The notes under the pieces: model-generated
The model's database searches: none
Told to the model about the DNA's origin: nothing
Seen by the model: only the letters and a program-made list of their open reading frames with translations
From: Stakelama sediminis
Lineage (GTDB): Bacteria > Pseudomonadota > Alphaproteobacteria > Sphingomonadales > Sphingomonadaceae
Direction of reading: 5' to 3'
Assembly: GCF_014199335.1 (NCBI RefSeq)
Contig: NZ_JACIJI010000001.1
Location: 1,178,001 to 1,242,000, forward strand
DNA: 64,000 nt
In this document: positions 43,149-50,439 of the stretch, piece by piece
How the letters are laid out: the number at the start of each line of letters is the position of its first letter
Numbering within the stretch: position 1 is the first letter of the stretch
Made by a program: the position numbers and the translations under genes

Positions 43149-43925
43149 ATGGACACACCGACAACCCTGGCCGAGATGGAGCCGATCGCGGAAAACCCGC
43201 CGGAACGCGGGCTGGCGGTGGTGTCGATCGCCAAATCCTATGACAAGCGCAGCGTATTGTCCGACGTATCGCTGTCGGTCGCGCGCGGGGAGGTGATCGG
43301 CCTGCTCGGCCCCAACGGCGCGGGCAAGACCACCTGCTTCTATTCGGTAATGGGGCTGGTGAAGCCCGATGCCGGGCGCATCATGCTCGACGGCGACGAT
43401 ATTACCGGCCTGCCCATGTATCGCCGTGCGATTCTGGGTCTGGGCTATCTGCCGCAGGAAACCTCGATCTTTCGCGGGCTGTCGGTGGAAAAGAACATCC
43501 TCGCCGTGCTCGAACTCGCCGAACCGGACAAGGCGGCGCGCGAACGCAGGCTCGACCAGTTGCTCGACGAATTCGGGCTGACGCGGTTGCGCGAATCAGC
43601 CGCCATGGCGTTGTCGGGCGGCGAGCGGCGGCGCGCCGAAATCGCCCGCGCGCTGGCGGCGGACCCGAAGATCATGCTGCTCGACGAACCGTTCGCGGGC
43701 ATCGACCCGATCTCCATCGCCGACATTCGCGATCTGGTCGCCGAGCTGAAAAACCGCGATATCGGTGTGCTGATTACCGACCATAATGTCCGTGAGACGC
43801 TGGAAATCGTCGACCGGGCGTACATCATCTATGACGGGCGCGTGCTGTTCACCGGCTCGCCCGCCGAACTGGTCGCCGACGAAAATGTCCGCCGCCTCTA
43901 TCTGGGTGAGGGCTTCTCGCTATAG
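43149..43925 (+). CDS. lptB: LPS export ABC transporter ATP-binding protein LptB
   Basis: 258 residues. Walker A GPNGAGKTTCF, Q-loop GYLPQETSIFRGLSV, signature LSGGERRRAEIARAL and Walker B MLLDEPFAGIDPIS are typical of LptB. An N-terminal extension of about 20 residues precedes the ATPase core. It powers LPS extraction with LptF and LptG, which are not in this window. The ATG at 43149 is preferred over the GTG at 43143. rpoN starts 4 nt after its stop. Confidence 0.96.
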   Translation: MDTPTTLAEMEPIAENPPERGLAVVSIAKSYDKRSVLSDVSLSVARGEVIGLLGPNGAGKTTCFYSVMGLVKPDAGRIMLDGDDITGLPMYRRAILGLGYLPQETSIFRGLSVEKNILAVLELAEPDKAARERRLDQLLDEFGLTRLRESAAMALSGGERRRAEIARALAADPKIMLLDEPFAGIDPISIADIRDLVAELKNRDIGVLITDHNVRETLEIVDRAYIIYDGRVLFTGSPAELVADENVRRLYLGEGFSL

Positions 43926-43929
43926 CACC

Positions 43930-45441
43930 ATGAGCCTCGCCCCCCGCCTCGACCTCAGGCAGACGCAATCGCTGGTGATGACGCCGCAGCTTCAGCAGGC
44001 GATTCGTCTGCTGGCGCTGTCCAATCTGGAGGTGGAGACGTTCCTGGCCGAAGAGCTGGAGAAAAATCCGCTGCTGGAGGCACGCCCGGACGAGGGCGGT
44101 ACCGACGCCGATCGCGACACCGCACCCGATGCGGACGAGTTTCAGCCCGCATCCGAACCCGCACCATCGGACGAATTACTGGCAAACGGCGCAGGCACCG
44201 GCGAGGCCGAACTGGACGTCGATCTGGCCAGCGAATCCTTTCACCATGACAGTGCAAGCGACAATATCGGCGGGCTGGACGGCGGCCTCGGCCTTGCGGG
44301 AACGGGCAGCGGCGGTTTCGGCGAGGATGGTCCCGATTTCGAAAGCATGGCGACCAGTGACACAAGTCTGGCCGACCATCTGATCGCACAGGCCGGAACC
44401 GCCATCGACCGCGCTGATCAGTTCATTGCCACCCATCTGATCGACCAGATTGACGAGGCGGGCTACCTCACCGTCCCGCTGCTCGACATTGCCACCCGGC
44501 TGAACGTTCCGCTGGCGCGCGTCGAAGCGGTACTGGGCATGATCCAGACCTTTGATCCCACCGGCGTAGGTGCCCGCGATCTGGCCGAATGCCTGACGCT
44601 GCAGGCCAAGGAGGCCGACCGCTACGATCCGTGCATGGCCGCGCTGCTCAACCATCTCGATCTGGTCGCGCGCGGCGATCTTGCCCGGCTGAAACGCATC
44701 TGCCGCGTCGATGACGAGGATCTGGCCGACATGATCCGCGAGTTGCGCGACTACAACCCCAAACCCGGTCTGCAATTCGGCGGCGAGACGGTGCAGGCAG
44801 TCGTCCCCGACCTGTTCGTCGCGCGGCGCAAGCAGGGCTGGGCCATCGAGATCAATAGCGCGACCCTGCCGCGCGTGCTGATCAACCGCGCTTATTATGT
44901 CGAACTGAGCGCGGGACCGCAGGACAAGGCGTCGAAAAGCTGGCTGGCCGACTGCCTCGCCAGCGCCAACTGGCTGATCAAGGCGCTCGACCAGCGCCAG
45001 CGGACGATCATCAGGGTCGCGAGCGAGATCGTGAAGCAGCAGGAGGCCTTTTTCCTCCACGGCGTCGCGCATCTGAAACCGATGACGCTGCGGCAGGTGG
45101 CGGACGCCATCGACATGCACGAATCGACCGTCAGTCGTGTGACCAGCAACAAATATCTGAGCTGTGCGCGCGGCCTGTATGAACTCAAATATTTCTTCAC
45201 CTCCGCCATTCAGTCGGCGGATGGCGGCGACGCGGTATCGGCCGAAGCGGTGAAGAACGCGATCCGCACGCTGATCGCGGGCGAGGCGCCGAAGAAAATC
45301 CTGTCCGACGATACGCTGGTCAAGCTGCTCAACGATCAGGGATTCGATATCGCCCGGCGCACCGTCGCCAAATATCGCGAGGCGATGGGCATCGGCAGTT
45401 CGGTCCAGCGGCGGCGGCAAAAGGCGTTGCAGGGCGCTTGA
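43930..45441 (+). CDS. rpoN: RNA polymerase sigma-54 factor
   Basis: 503 residues. Region I is Gln-rich (LRQTQSLVMTPQLQQAIRLL), the acidic region II covers about residues 55-140, and region III ends with the helix-turn-helix and the RpoN box ARRTVAKYREAMGI. It directs transcription from -24/-12 promoters with enhancer-binding ATPases. The 4-nt spacing from lptB is conserved in alphaproteobacteria; the usual followers hpf and ptsN are absent here, and pdeM follows instead. I found no clear sigma-54 promoter in the window. Confidence 0.97.
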   Translation: MSLAPRLDLRQTQSLVMTPQLQQAIRLLALSNLEVETFLAEELEKNPLLEARPDEGGTDADRDTAPDADEFQPASEPAPSDELLANGAGTGEAELDVDLASESFHHDSASDNIGGLDGGLGLAGTGSGGFGEDGPDFESMATSDTSLADHLIAQAGTAIDRADQFIATHLIDQIDEAGYLTVPLLDIATRLNVPLARVEAVLGMIQTFDPTGVGARDLAECLTLQAKEADRYDPCMAALLNHLDLVARGDLARLKRICRVDDEDLADMIRELRDYNPKPGLQFGGETVQAVVPDLFVARRKQGWAIEINSATLPRVLINRAYYVELSAGPQDKASKSWLADCLASANWLIKALDQRQRTIIRVASEIVKQQEAFFLHGVAHLKPMTLRQVADAIDMHESTVSRVTSNKYLSCARGLYELKYFFTSAIQSADGGDAVSAEAVKNAIRTLIAGEAPKKILSDDTLVKLLNDQGFDIARRTVAKYREAMGIGSSVQRRRQKALQGA

Positions 45442-45473
45442 CCGGATCGCCGCGCGGCGCGATAGCCGGGCGC

Positions 45474-46136
45474 ATGGTTCCGTTTTCGTTCGCAGGACAG
45501 GAGTTTCGCGCGCGTACCGACGGCGCGCTTTACTGGCCCGCGCGCCGGGCATTGCTGGTCGCCGACCTGCATTTCGAAAAGGCAAGCTGGTATGCGCAGG
45601 GCGGGCAGATGCTGCCGCCCTATGACTCGCTGGCGACGCTGACGATGCTGCGCGATGCGGTGGCGGCAACCGGCGCAGACGAAATCTGGTGTCTGGGCGA
45701 CAGTTTTCACGACAGCGCCGGTACCGCGCGCCTGCCGCAGGACGCGCGCGCATTGCTCAACACGCTTACCGCGCGGACCCGCTGGACCTGGATCACCGGG
45801 AACCATGATATCGCCCTGTCCGGCGATTGCGGGGGCAAGGTGGTGGCCGAGGCGGAGGTCGACGGCATCCTCCTGCGGCACGAAGCCGGTGCCGGTGATC
45901 CGCGTCCCGAGGCGTCGGGCCATTTCCACCCCAAGCTGCGGCTGACCCTGCGCGGTCGGCATGTTGCCCGGCGCTGTTTCGTCGCGACGCCGACCAAGCT
46001 GATCCTGCCTGCTTTCGGGGCACTGACGGGCGGGCTGGACGCGCATCACCCCGAAATCCTGCGCGCCGTGGGCGATGGCGCACAGGCGCTGGTCGCGCTG
46101 GAGGATCGGCTGCTGCGTTTTCCCCTCGCCGCCTGA
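45474..46136 (+). CDS. pdeM: Ligase-associated DNA damage response endonuclease PdeM
   Basis: 220 residues of the calcineurin-like metallophosphoesterase fold. Metal motifs: LLVADLHFEK, CLGDSFHD, WITGNHD and SGHFHPKL. Family members occur with ligase/Lhr-type repair genes, none of which is visible here. The ATG at 45474 gives the typical N-terminus VPFSFAGQEF; a TTG at 45438 overlapping the rpoN stop would add 12 residues. Confidence 0.88.
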   Translation: MVPFSFAGQEFRARTDGALYWPARRALLVADLHFEKASWYAQGGQMLPPYDSLATLTMLRDAVAATGADEIWCLGDSFHDSAGTARLPQDARALLNTLTARTRWTWITGNHDIALSGDCGGKVVAEAEVDGILLRHEAGAGDPRPEASGHFHPKLRLTLRGRHVARRCFVATPTKLILPAFGALTGGLDAHHPEILRAVGDGAQALVALEDRLLRFPLAA

Positions 46137-46171
46137 CTGCGAAGAAAATTTGCATCTGCGGCTTGCATAAA

Positions 46172-46200
46172 TTGCACGAAATCAAGTTTTGGTGTATTAT
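46172..46200 (+). promoter_or_regulatory. Sigma-70-like promoter for the aspartyl protease gene
   Basis: TTGCAC (46172-46177) and TATTAT (46195-46200) are spaced exactly 17 nt. Transcription would start near 46207, the A of the ATG itself, so the mRNA would be leaderless. No ribosome site is present, which agrees. Confidence 0.6.
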
Positions 46201-46206
46201 TCTTGC

Positions 46207-47235
46207 ATGACGCGACTTGCCCTTCTGCTGGCGATCGCCCCCTTACTCTCTGCTGCGCAAAACCATCAGGGACCGGCACCGGTTGCCGCGCCGCAGAGCC
46301 CGCAGATATCCCGCGCTTTGTGGGAATCCATCCGCCCGGCACCTGCGCCGGTTCCGACGCTGGACCCTGAAACCGCACGCAGGCTGGCCTTTCTGACCCG
46401 CTATCTGCGCATGACGGTGCCCGTCTATGTTGCCGGGTCCGGCCCCTATGGATTTGTGATCGATACCGGTGCCGAACGGTCGGTCATCGCCACCCAGCTT
46501 GCCGAACGGCTCAGCCTGTCCGGCCGAAGCTCGGTGCTGCTGAGAGCCAGCACCGGCGTGCAACGCGTTCCGACCTATCGCGTACCGTCGCTGCGCGTGA
46601 CGCCCTTTATGGAGCGATACAATATCGCTGCGCCAGTGCTCAATTCTTCGGATATCGGCGCATGGGGCCTGCTCGGCCTCGATTTCCTCGATGGCTATGC
46701 GGTTTCGATCGATTTCGAACATCATCGCATGACCGTCCGGCCATCGTCGCGCCGGCAGATGCAGACCCGTCGCGAGGACGGGGAAATCGTGGTCAGCGCA
46801 AAACGGTTGCGCGGCAGGCTGATCCTGACCGACGCTTATTTCGGCAGTCGGCGCATCCGCCTGTTCCTGGACACCGGGTCGATGGTCAGTATCGGCAATC
46901 AGGCGCTGTTGAACCTGATCCGCGATCATCGCAGGCAGCAACGTGAAATCAGCATGATAAGCGTTCTGGGGGATTCTGCGAAAATACGATATGCGCAGGT
47001 CGACCGGTTGCGGATCGGGACTATGCGGTTTCGCGACCTGCCGATCGGCTTCGGAGCCTCACCGCCCTTCGCGGCAATGGGCATAACCGACGAACCCGCG
47101 CTGCTGCTGGGCATGGACGCATTACGCGTGTTCCGCCGCGTCGATATCGACTTCGCCAATCAGCAGGTCCGGTTTCTGATGCCGAAGCCCGAACATCTGA
47201 TCGCCGAACGGAGCAGCAGAATACCCGAGAGCTGA
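46207..47235 (+). CDS. Secreted retroviral-type aspartyl protease with two DTG domains
   Basis: 342 residues. Signal peptide (LALLLAIAPLLSAAQ) and two retropepsin-like halves, each with a catalytic triad: FVIDTGAERS (DTG 86-88) and LFLDTGSMVS (DTG 222-224). A LLGLDFL motif in the first half and LLLGMDAL in the second match the usual hydrophobic-glycine motif. Two active sites in one chain could form an intramolecular pepsin-like dimer. The start has no ribosome site. It converges with the DUF2807 gene, 6 nt apart. Confidence 0.87.
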   Translation: MTRLALLLAIAPLLSAAQNHQGPAPVAAPQSPQISRALWESIRPAPAPVPTLDPETARRLAFLTRYLRMTVPVYVAGSGPYGFVIDTGAERSVIATQLAERLSLSGRSSVLLRASTGVQRVPTYRVPSLRVTPFMERYNIAAPVLNSSDIGAWGLLGLDFLDGYAVSIDFEHHRMTVRPSSRRQMQTRREDGEIVVSAKRLRGRLILTDAYFGSRRIRLFLDTGSMVSIGNQALLNLIRDHRRQQREISMISVLGDSAKIRYAQVDRLRIGTMRFRDLPIGFGASPPFAAMGITDEPALLLGMDALRVFRRVDIDFANQQVRFLMPKPEHLIAERSSRIPES

Positions 47236-47248
47236 TCGCTCTCAGGGT
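47223..47248. terminator. Hairpin spanning both convergent stop codons
   Basis: ACCCGAGAGC and GCTCTCAGGGT pair with one bulge around TGATC. The protease stop lies in the loop and the DUF2807 stop in the right arm. It could act on both transcripts, though no T-run follows on either strand. Confidence 0.5.
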
Positions 47249-47934
47249 TGTGTATGGTCGCATTGCACCGGGCCGGGACCACGTACGGTGCAGGCCGCGC
47301 CGCCGCTTACGGTAATATTGCCCAGTCCCAGCGCCGTGACATCGGCGCTGCGATCGGCGTGAAAGCGGCTCTCTCCCGGCCCTTCCGAAACGACTTTCAG
47401 GTCATGCACGTCCAGCCCGTCGGCATCGATCCGACCGGTTCCGCTATTGGCGAAGCGCGCCTGCAACGCCTCTCCGGCAAGGCGCACACTGCCGCTGCCG
47501 ACCAGCGTCACGGCAAGATTGTCGGCATGCACCGCGCCCACCGTCATGCTGCCCGATCCGGTGACGGTCAGATTGACATGCTGCGCGTCGGTGCTGTCGA
47601 TGGTCAGCACCCCGCCGCCGCGCACCGCCGCTTCGCGTATGCTGCGCGCCTTTACCGCAATCGTTGCGGGCGTATGTTGCTTGCCCGGCCAGCCGCCCCA
47701 TGCGTTCGGACTGGCGGAGATAATCAGGGTCGTGCCCTGCACCCGGACATCGACCCTGTCGATCGCGCGCTGGTCGCCGCTGACTTCGGCGCCCTGACTA
47801 AGGCCGGTGGCGACGGTGACGCGGAACGGGCCATCCACCCGGATGCTGCTGAAATCGGTCAGCATGATGTTGCGTGAATCGGCATGGGCTGCCAGCGGCA
47901 TCAGCAACAGCAGCGCGGCGAAAAGACGGATCAT
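47242..47934 (-). CDS. DUF2807 (GIN-domain) secreted protein
   Basis: 230 residues. Signal peptide (LFAALLLLMPLAAHA) then a beta-helical DUF2807 domain with repeats rich in G-S-G and V-x-G-S-G-S (for example VTGSGSMTV, LVGSGSVRL). Function unknown; such proteins are often envelope-associated adhesion or sensing modules. Two cysteines near the C-terminus may form a disulfide. A second DUF2807 gene lies upstream on the same strand, 166 bp away. Confidence 0.88.
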   Translation of the reverse strand: MIRLFAALLLLMPLAAHADSRNIMLTDFSSIRVDGPFRVTVATGLSQGAEVSGDQRAIDRVDVRVQGTTLIISASPNAWGGWPGKQHTPATIAVKARSIREAAVRGGGVLTIDSTDAQHVNLTVTGSGSMTVGAVHADNLAVTLVGSGSVRLAGEALQARFANSGTGRIDADGLDVHDLKVVSEGPGESRFHADRSADVTALGLGNITVSGGAACTVRGPGPVQCDHTQP

Positions 47935-48100
47935 TTCCCATGCATCGCACCCCCGCGCGCGCCACGCAAGCGATAGCGTTGTCCGGCCCCTGGTGTGGTG
48001 GATTTTCGTGACCCGGCGCGCAGCGTACTTTCAGTAGGTGAGCACCGGAAGGGGGGAAAGCAGCCATTTGCAGGCCATCAGGGCTGAATGGCGACCCTTC

Positions 48101-48826
48101 CTAACCGCAGTGAACCTCCCCCGACCCGGATTTATGCGTCGTACACTGCGCGTCCTTCCCCAGATCGACATCGCCGGAACCACTCAGCGACACGGTCGCC
48201 GGGCCGTTGACCGTCGCGGTCACGTCACCGGAGCCGCCAACCGAAACCCTGGCCGATTGGGCTTTCAACTGACCGGCATCGATATCGCCCGACCCGCTGA
48301 TCGAGGCCTGCAACATGTCCACCTGACCCGCAGCGGACAAGGTGCCCGATCCGCTGACCGACAGATCCGCCGTGCCCCCCTGCAACATGCCGATGGTCAG
48401 CGCGCCCGAACCGGAGAGTTTTCCAGCAAAATTATCCTGAACCCGGTCGATGGTGAAATCGCCCGAACCGGACAGGGTAGCCCCCTGCATGGCAGGCATG
48501 GTCACGAAGATGGTGGCATTATGACTGGTCCAGTTCCAGCCGCGATTGGGCTTGCGCGTGATGAACAGCGTGCCGTTGCGGACCGACAGGTCGAGGCCGT
48601 CAAGCGCCTTTGCCGTTCCCTTTGCGGTCACGCTGAAATCGCCGCCGGTCGAGACCTGCACATCGTCGGAGCCGCCGAGATTGACTGCGGTGAAATCGCG
48701 TTCCGCAAAGCTGCGGCTTTGCGATGAAGACGCCGTATGTGCCCCGTTGCCGGTACTATGCCGTGCGCCGCCGCCACAGGCTGCCAGCATCAGACATGCA
48801 CATGTCGAAATCACGAACCTTTGCAT
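48101..48826 (-). CDS. DUF2807 (GIN-domain) lipoprotein
   Basis: 241 residues. Lipobox LAAC (Cys17) after a short signal, a Ser/His-rich linker, then a DUF2807 beta-helix with repeated LSGSGD / VSGSGT / ISGSGD turns. AGGGG precedes the ATG at 48826; an in-frame upstream start at 48859 would spoil the signal. Function unknown. It is probably a paralogue of the downstream gene, one anchored and one soluble. Confidence 0.88.
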   Translation of the reverse strand: MQRFVISTCACLMLAACGGGARHSTGNGAHTASSSQSRSFAERDFTAVNLGGSDDVQVSTGGDFSVTAKGTAKALDGLDLSVRNGTLFITRKPNRGWNWTSHNATIFVTMPAMQGATLSGSGDFTIDRVQDNFAGKLSGSGALTIGMLQGGTADLSVSGSGTLSAAGQVDMLQASISGSGDIDAGQLKAQSARVSVGGSGDVTATVNGPATVSLSGSGDVDLGKDAQCTTHKSGSGEVHCG

Positions 48827-48891
48827 CGTCGCATCCCCTGTCGTGTATTGTTTGCGCAATACACTGAATGCGGATCATTCGCAACAGCTCG

Positions 48892-48929
48892 GACAAAACA
48901 AATGGGGCGGCCATCGAAATGACCGCCCC
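48892..48929 (-). terminator. Terminator after carD
   Basis: On the minus strand GGGGCGG and CCGCCCC form a 7-bp stem (48904-48929) with a 12-nt loop, followed by ATTTGTTTTG. It begins 29 nt after the carD stop. Confidence 0.75.
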
Positions 48930-48958
48930 GTTCGTCCTGACAGGGAAAATGCCGCGGA

Positions 48959-49492
48959 TCAGGCCGCGTCTTTTTCCTTGTTATATTTGGGTGCCGCTTC
49001 GCGCAGAATGTCGAGGATCTTCTCCAGCGCGGTCGGTTCGTCCACTTCCTCCATCGCGGCGAGTTCGCGCGCGAGGCGGGACGCGGCAGCTTCGAAAATC
49101 TGGCGTTCGGAATAGCTCTGTTCGGGCTGGTCGTCCGCACGGAACAGGTCGCGCACCACTTCGGCGATCGACACCAGGTCGCCCGAATTGATCTTCGCTT
49201 CATATTCCTGCGCACGGCGCGACCACATGGTGCGCTTTACCTTCGGCTTGCCCTTCAGCGTGTCGAGCGCCTCCTTCAGCGTTTTGTCCGACGACAGCTT
49301 GCGCATACCGACGCTTTCCGCCTTGTTGGTCGGAACGCGCAGGGTCATTTTCTCTTTCTCGAACCGCAGGACATAGAGTTCGAGCTGCATTCCTGCGATT
49401 TCCTGTTTTTGCAGCTCGATCACACGGCCTACGCCGTGCTTGGGGTAAACGACATAATCGCCGACGTCGAAGGACAGCGCCTTGGCAGCCAT
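48959..49492 (-). CDS. carD: CarD-family RNA polymerase-binding transcription regulator
   Basis: 177 residues. The N-terminal RNA polymerase interaction domain contains GDYVVYPKHGVGRVIEL and LRVPTNKAESVGMRKL; the helical C-terminal half contains RTMWSRRAQEYEAKINSGDL. CarD stabilises promoter open complexes, including rRNA promoters. It is monocistronic between a 261-bp upstream region and its own terminator. Confidence 0.95.
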   Translation of the reverse strand: MAAKALSFDVGDYVVYPKHGVGRVIELQKQEIAGMQLELYVLRFEKEKMTLRVPTNKAESVGMRKLSSDKTLKEALDTLKGKPKVKRTMWSRRAQEYEAKINSGDLVSIAEVVRDLFRADDQPEQSYSERQIFEAAASRLARELAAMEEVDEPTALEKILDILREAAPKYNKEKDAA

Positions 49493-49753
49493 AGAGGGAA
49501 AGCCTTTCCGTGAAACGATGCCCCAGGCTATTGCACATGCAAACAGGCTCGGCTAACCGGGCCCGGACACGCCAATCCGGGGGCAAGGGTCATGAGTCTC
49601 CGGGCGGAGGACAAAAACGCCTCCGTCACGTACCTGTTTAACACGCTCGTAATAAAATTGCCAGCGCTTTGGCATGAATTGCGCACAGCGTCTCGCATCG
49701 CGACAGTGTAACCGCCACGAGTCAAACGTTCATAAGTGGTACGCCGTTAGAGC
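49493..49753. other. Long leader between fdxA and carD
   Basis: 261 bp with no gene. It holds a small hairpin CGGAGG/CCTCCG (49605-49625), the self-complementary CCGGGCCCGG (near 49,558-49,567), and an AT-richer segment at 49,635-49,680 where the carD promoter may lie. No regulatory family is recognised. Confidence 0.5.
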
Positions 49754-50095
49754 TTAGTCGCCCTTACCGGGTTCGGCCGAGAAATATTTCTCGAACTTGC
49801 CTTCCTCACCCTTATGCGCGTCGGCATCGTCGGGCGTCTGTCCGGCATTGGTCGTGACATTGGGCCATTGCGCGGAAAACTTGGTGTTGAGTTCCAGCCA
49901 CTTTTCCAGCCCGTTTTCGGTATCGGGCAAAATCGCCTCGGCCGGGCATTCGGGTTCGCACACGCCGCAATCGATGCATTCGCTGGGATTGATGACGAGC
50001 ATATTCTCGCCCTCATAGAAACAGTCGACCGGGCAGACTTCGACGCAATCCATATATTTGCAACGGATGCAGGCGTCGGTGACGACATAGGTCAT
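49754..50095 (-). CDS. fdxA: Seven-iron ferredoxin FdxA
   Basis: 113 residues. The cysteine pattern at 9, 12, 17, 21, 25, 40, 43, 46 and 50 matches FdxA/FdI ferredoxins carrying one 3Fe-4S and one 4Fe-4S cluster. A C-terminal extension of about 50 residues is usual for the family. It starts 35 nt after the S4 gene and probably belongs to the helicase-S4-fdxA transcript. Confidence 0.95.
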   Translation of the reverse strand: MTYVVTDACIRCKYMDCVEVCPVDCFYEGENMLVINPSECIDCGVCEPECPAEAILPDTENGLEKWLELNTKFSAQWPNVTTNAGQTPDDADAHKGEEGKFEKYFSAEPGKGD

Positions 50096-50130
50096 GACAA
50101 AGATGGCTCCTAGCGAATGAACGCCTCCTG

Positions 50131-50439
50131 CTATGCGGCAGCCCCCGACACGTCAACGGGGTTTGGCGATTTGGTATGCAGTTCTTCGTAGAGTCGCATC
50201 GCCTCCGCCGGTGGTCCGCGCCGTTGCGGCAGCGCAAGGATGCGAATCACGCGTACCTGCCCCTGCCGCGCAAAAGCCAGGATCGAGCCGGTTCGTACCG
50301 GGGTGTGCGACCGTTCGATCCGGCGCCCGTCGAGCCGCACCAGTCCCGAATGTGCCATCGCCTGTGCCGCAGAACGGGATTTGGCGATCCGCGCCCACCA
50401 CAGATAGCGGTCGATCCGCATCGTCGTCCGGTCATCCAT
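50131..50439 (-). CDS. S4-domain RNA-binding protein (Hsp15-like)
   Basis: 102 residues. The S4 domain is clear: [20 protein letters not shown], then [10 protein letters not shown]. Hsp15 relatives bind stalled 50S subunits carrying nascent chains. The start overlaps the helicase stop by 8 nt (ATGGATGA), implying coupled translation; an inner ATG at 50421 is possible. Confidence 0.9.
   Translation of the reverse strand: MDDRTTMRIDRYLWWARIAKSRSAAQAMAHSGLVRLDGRRIERSHTPVRTGSILAFARQGQVRVIRILALPQRRGPPAEAMRLYEELHTKSPNPVDVSGAAA

Noticed and set aside
49670..49686. TGGCATGAATTGCGC resembling a sigma-54 promoter
   Set aside because: The GG to GC distance is 8 nt, not the required 10.
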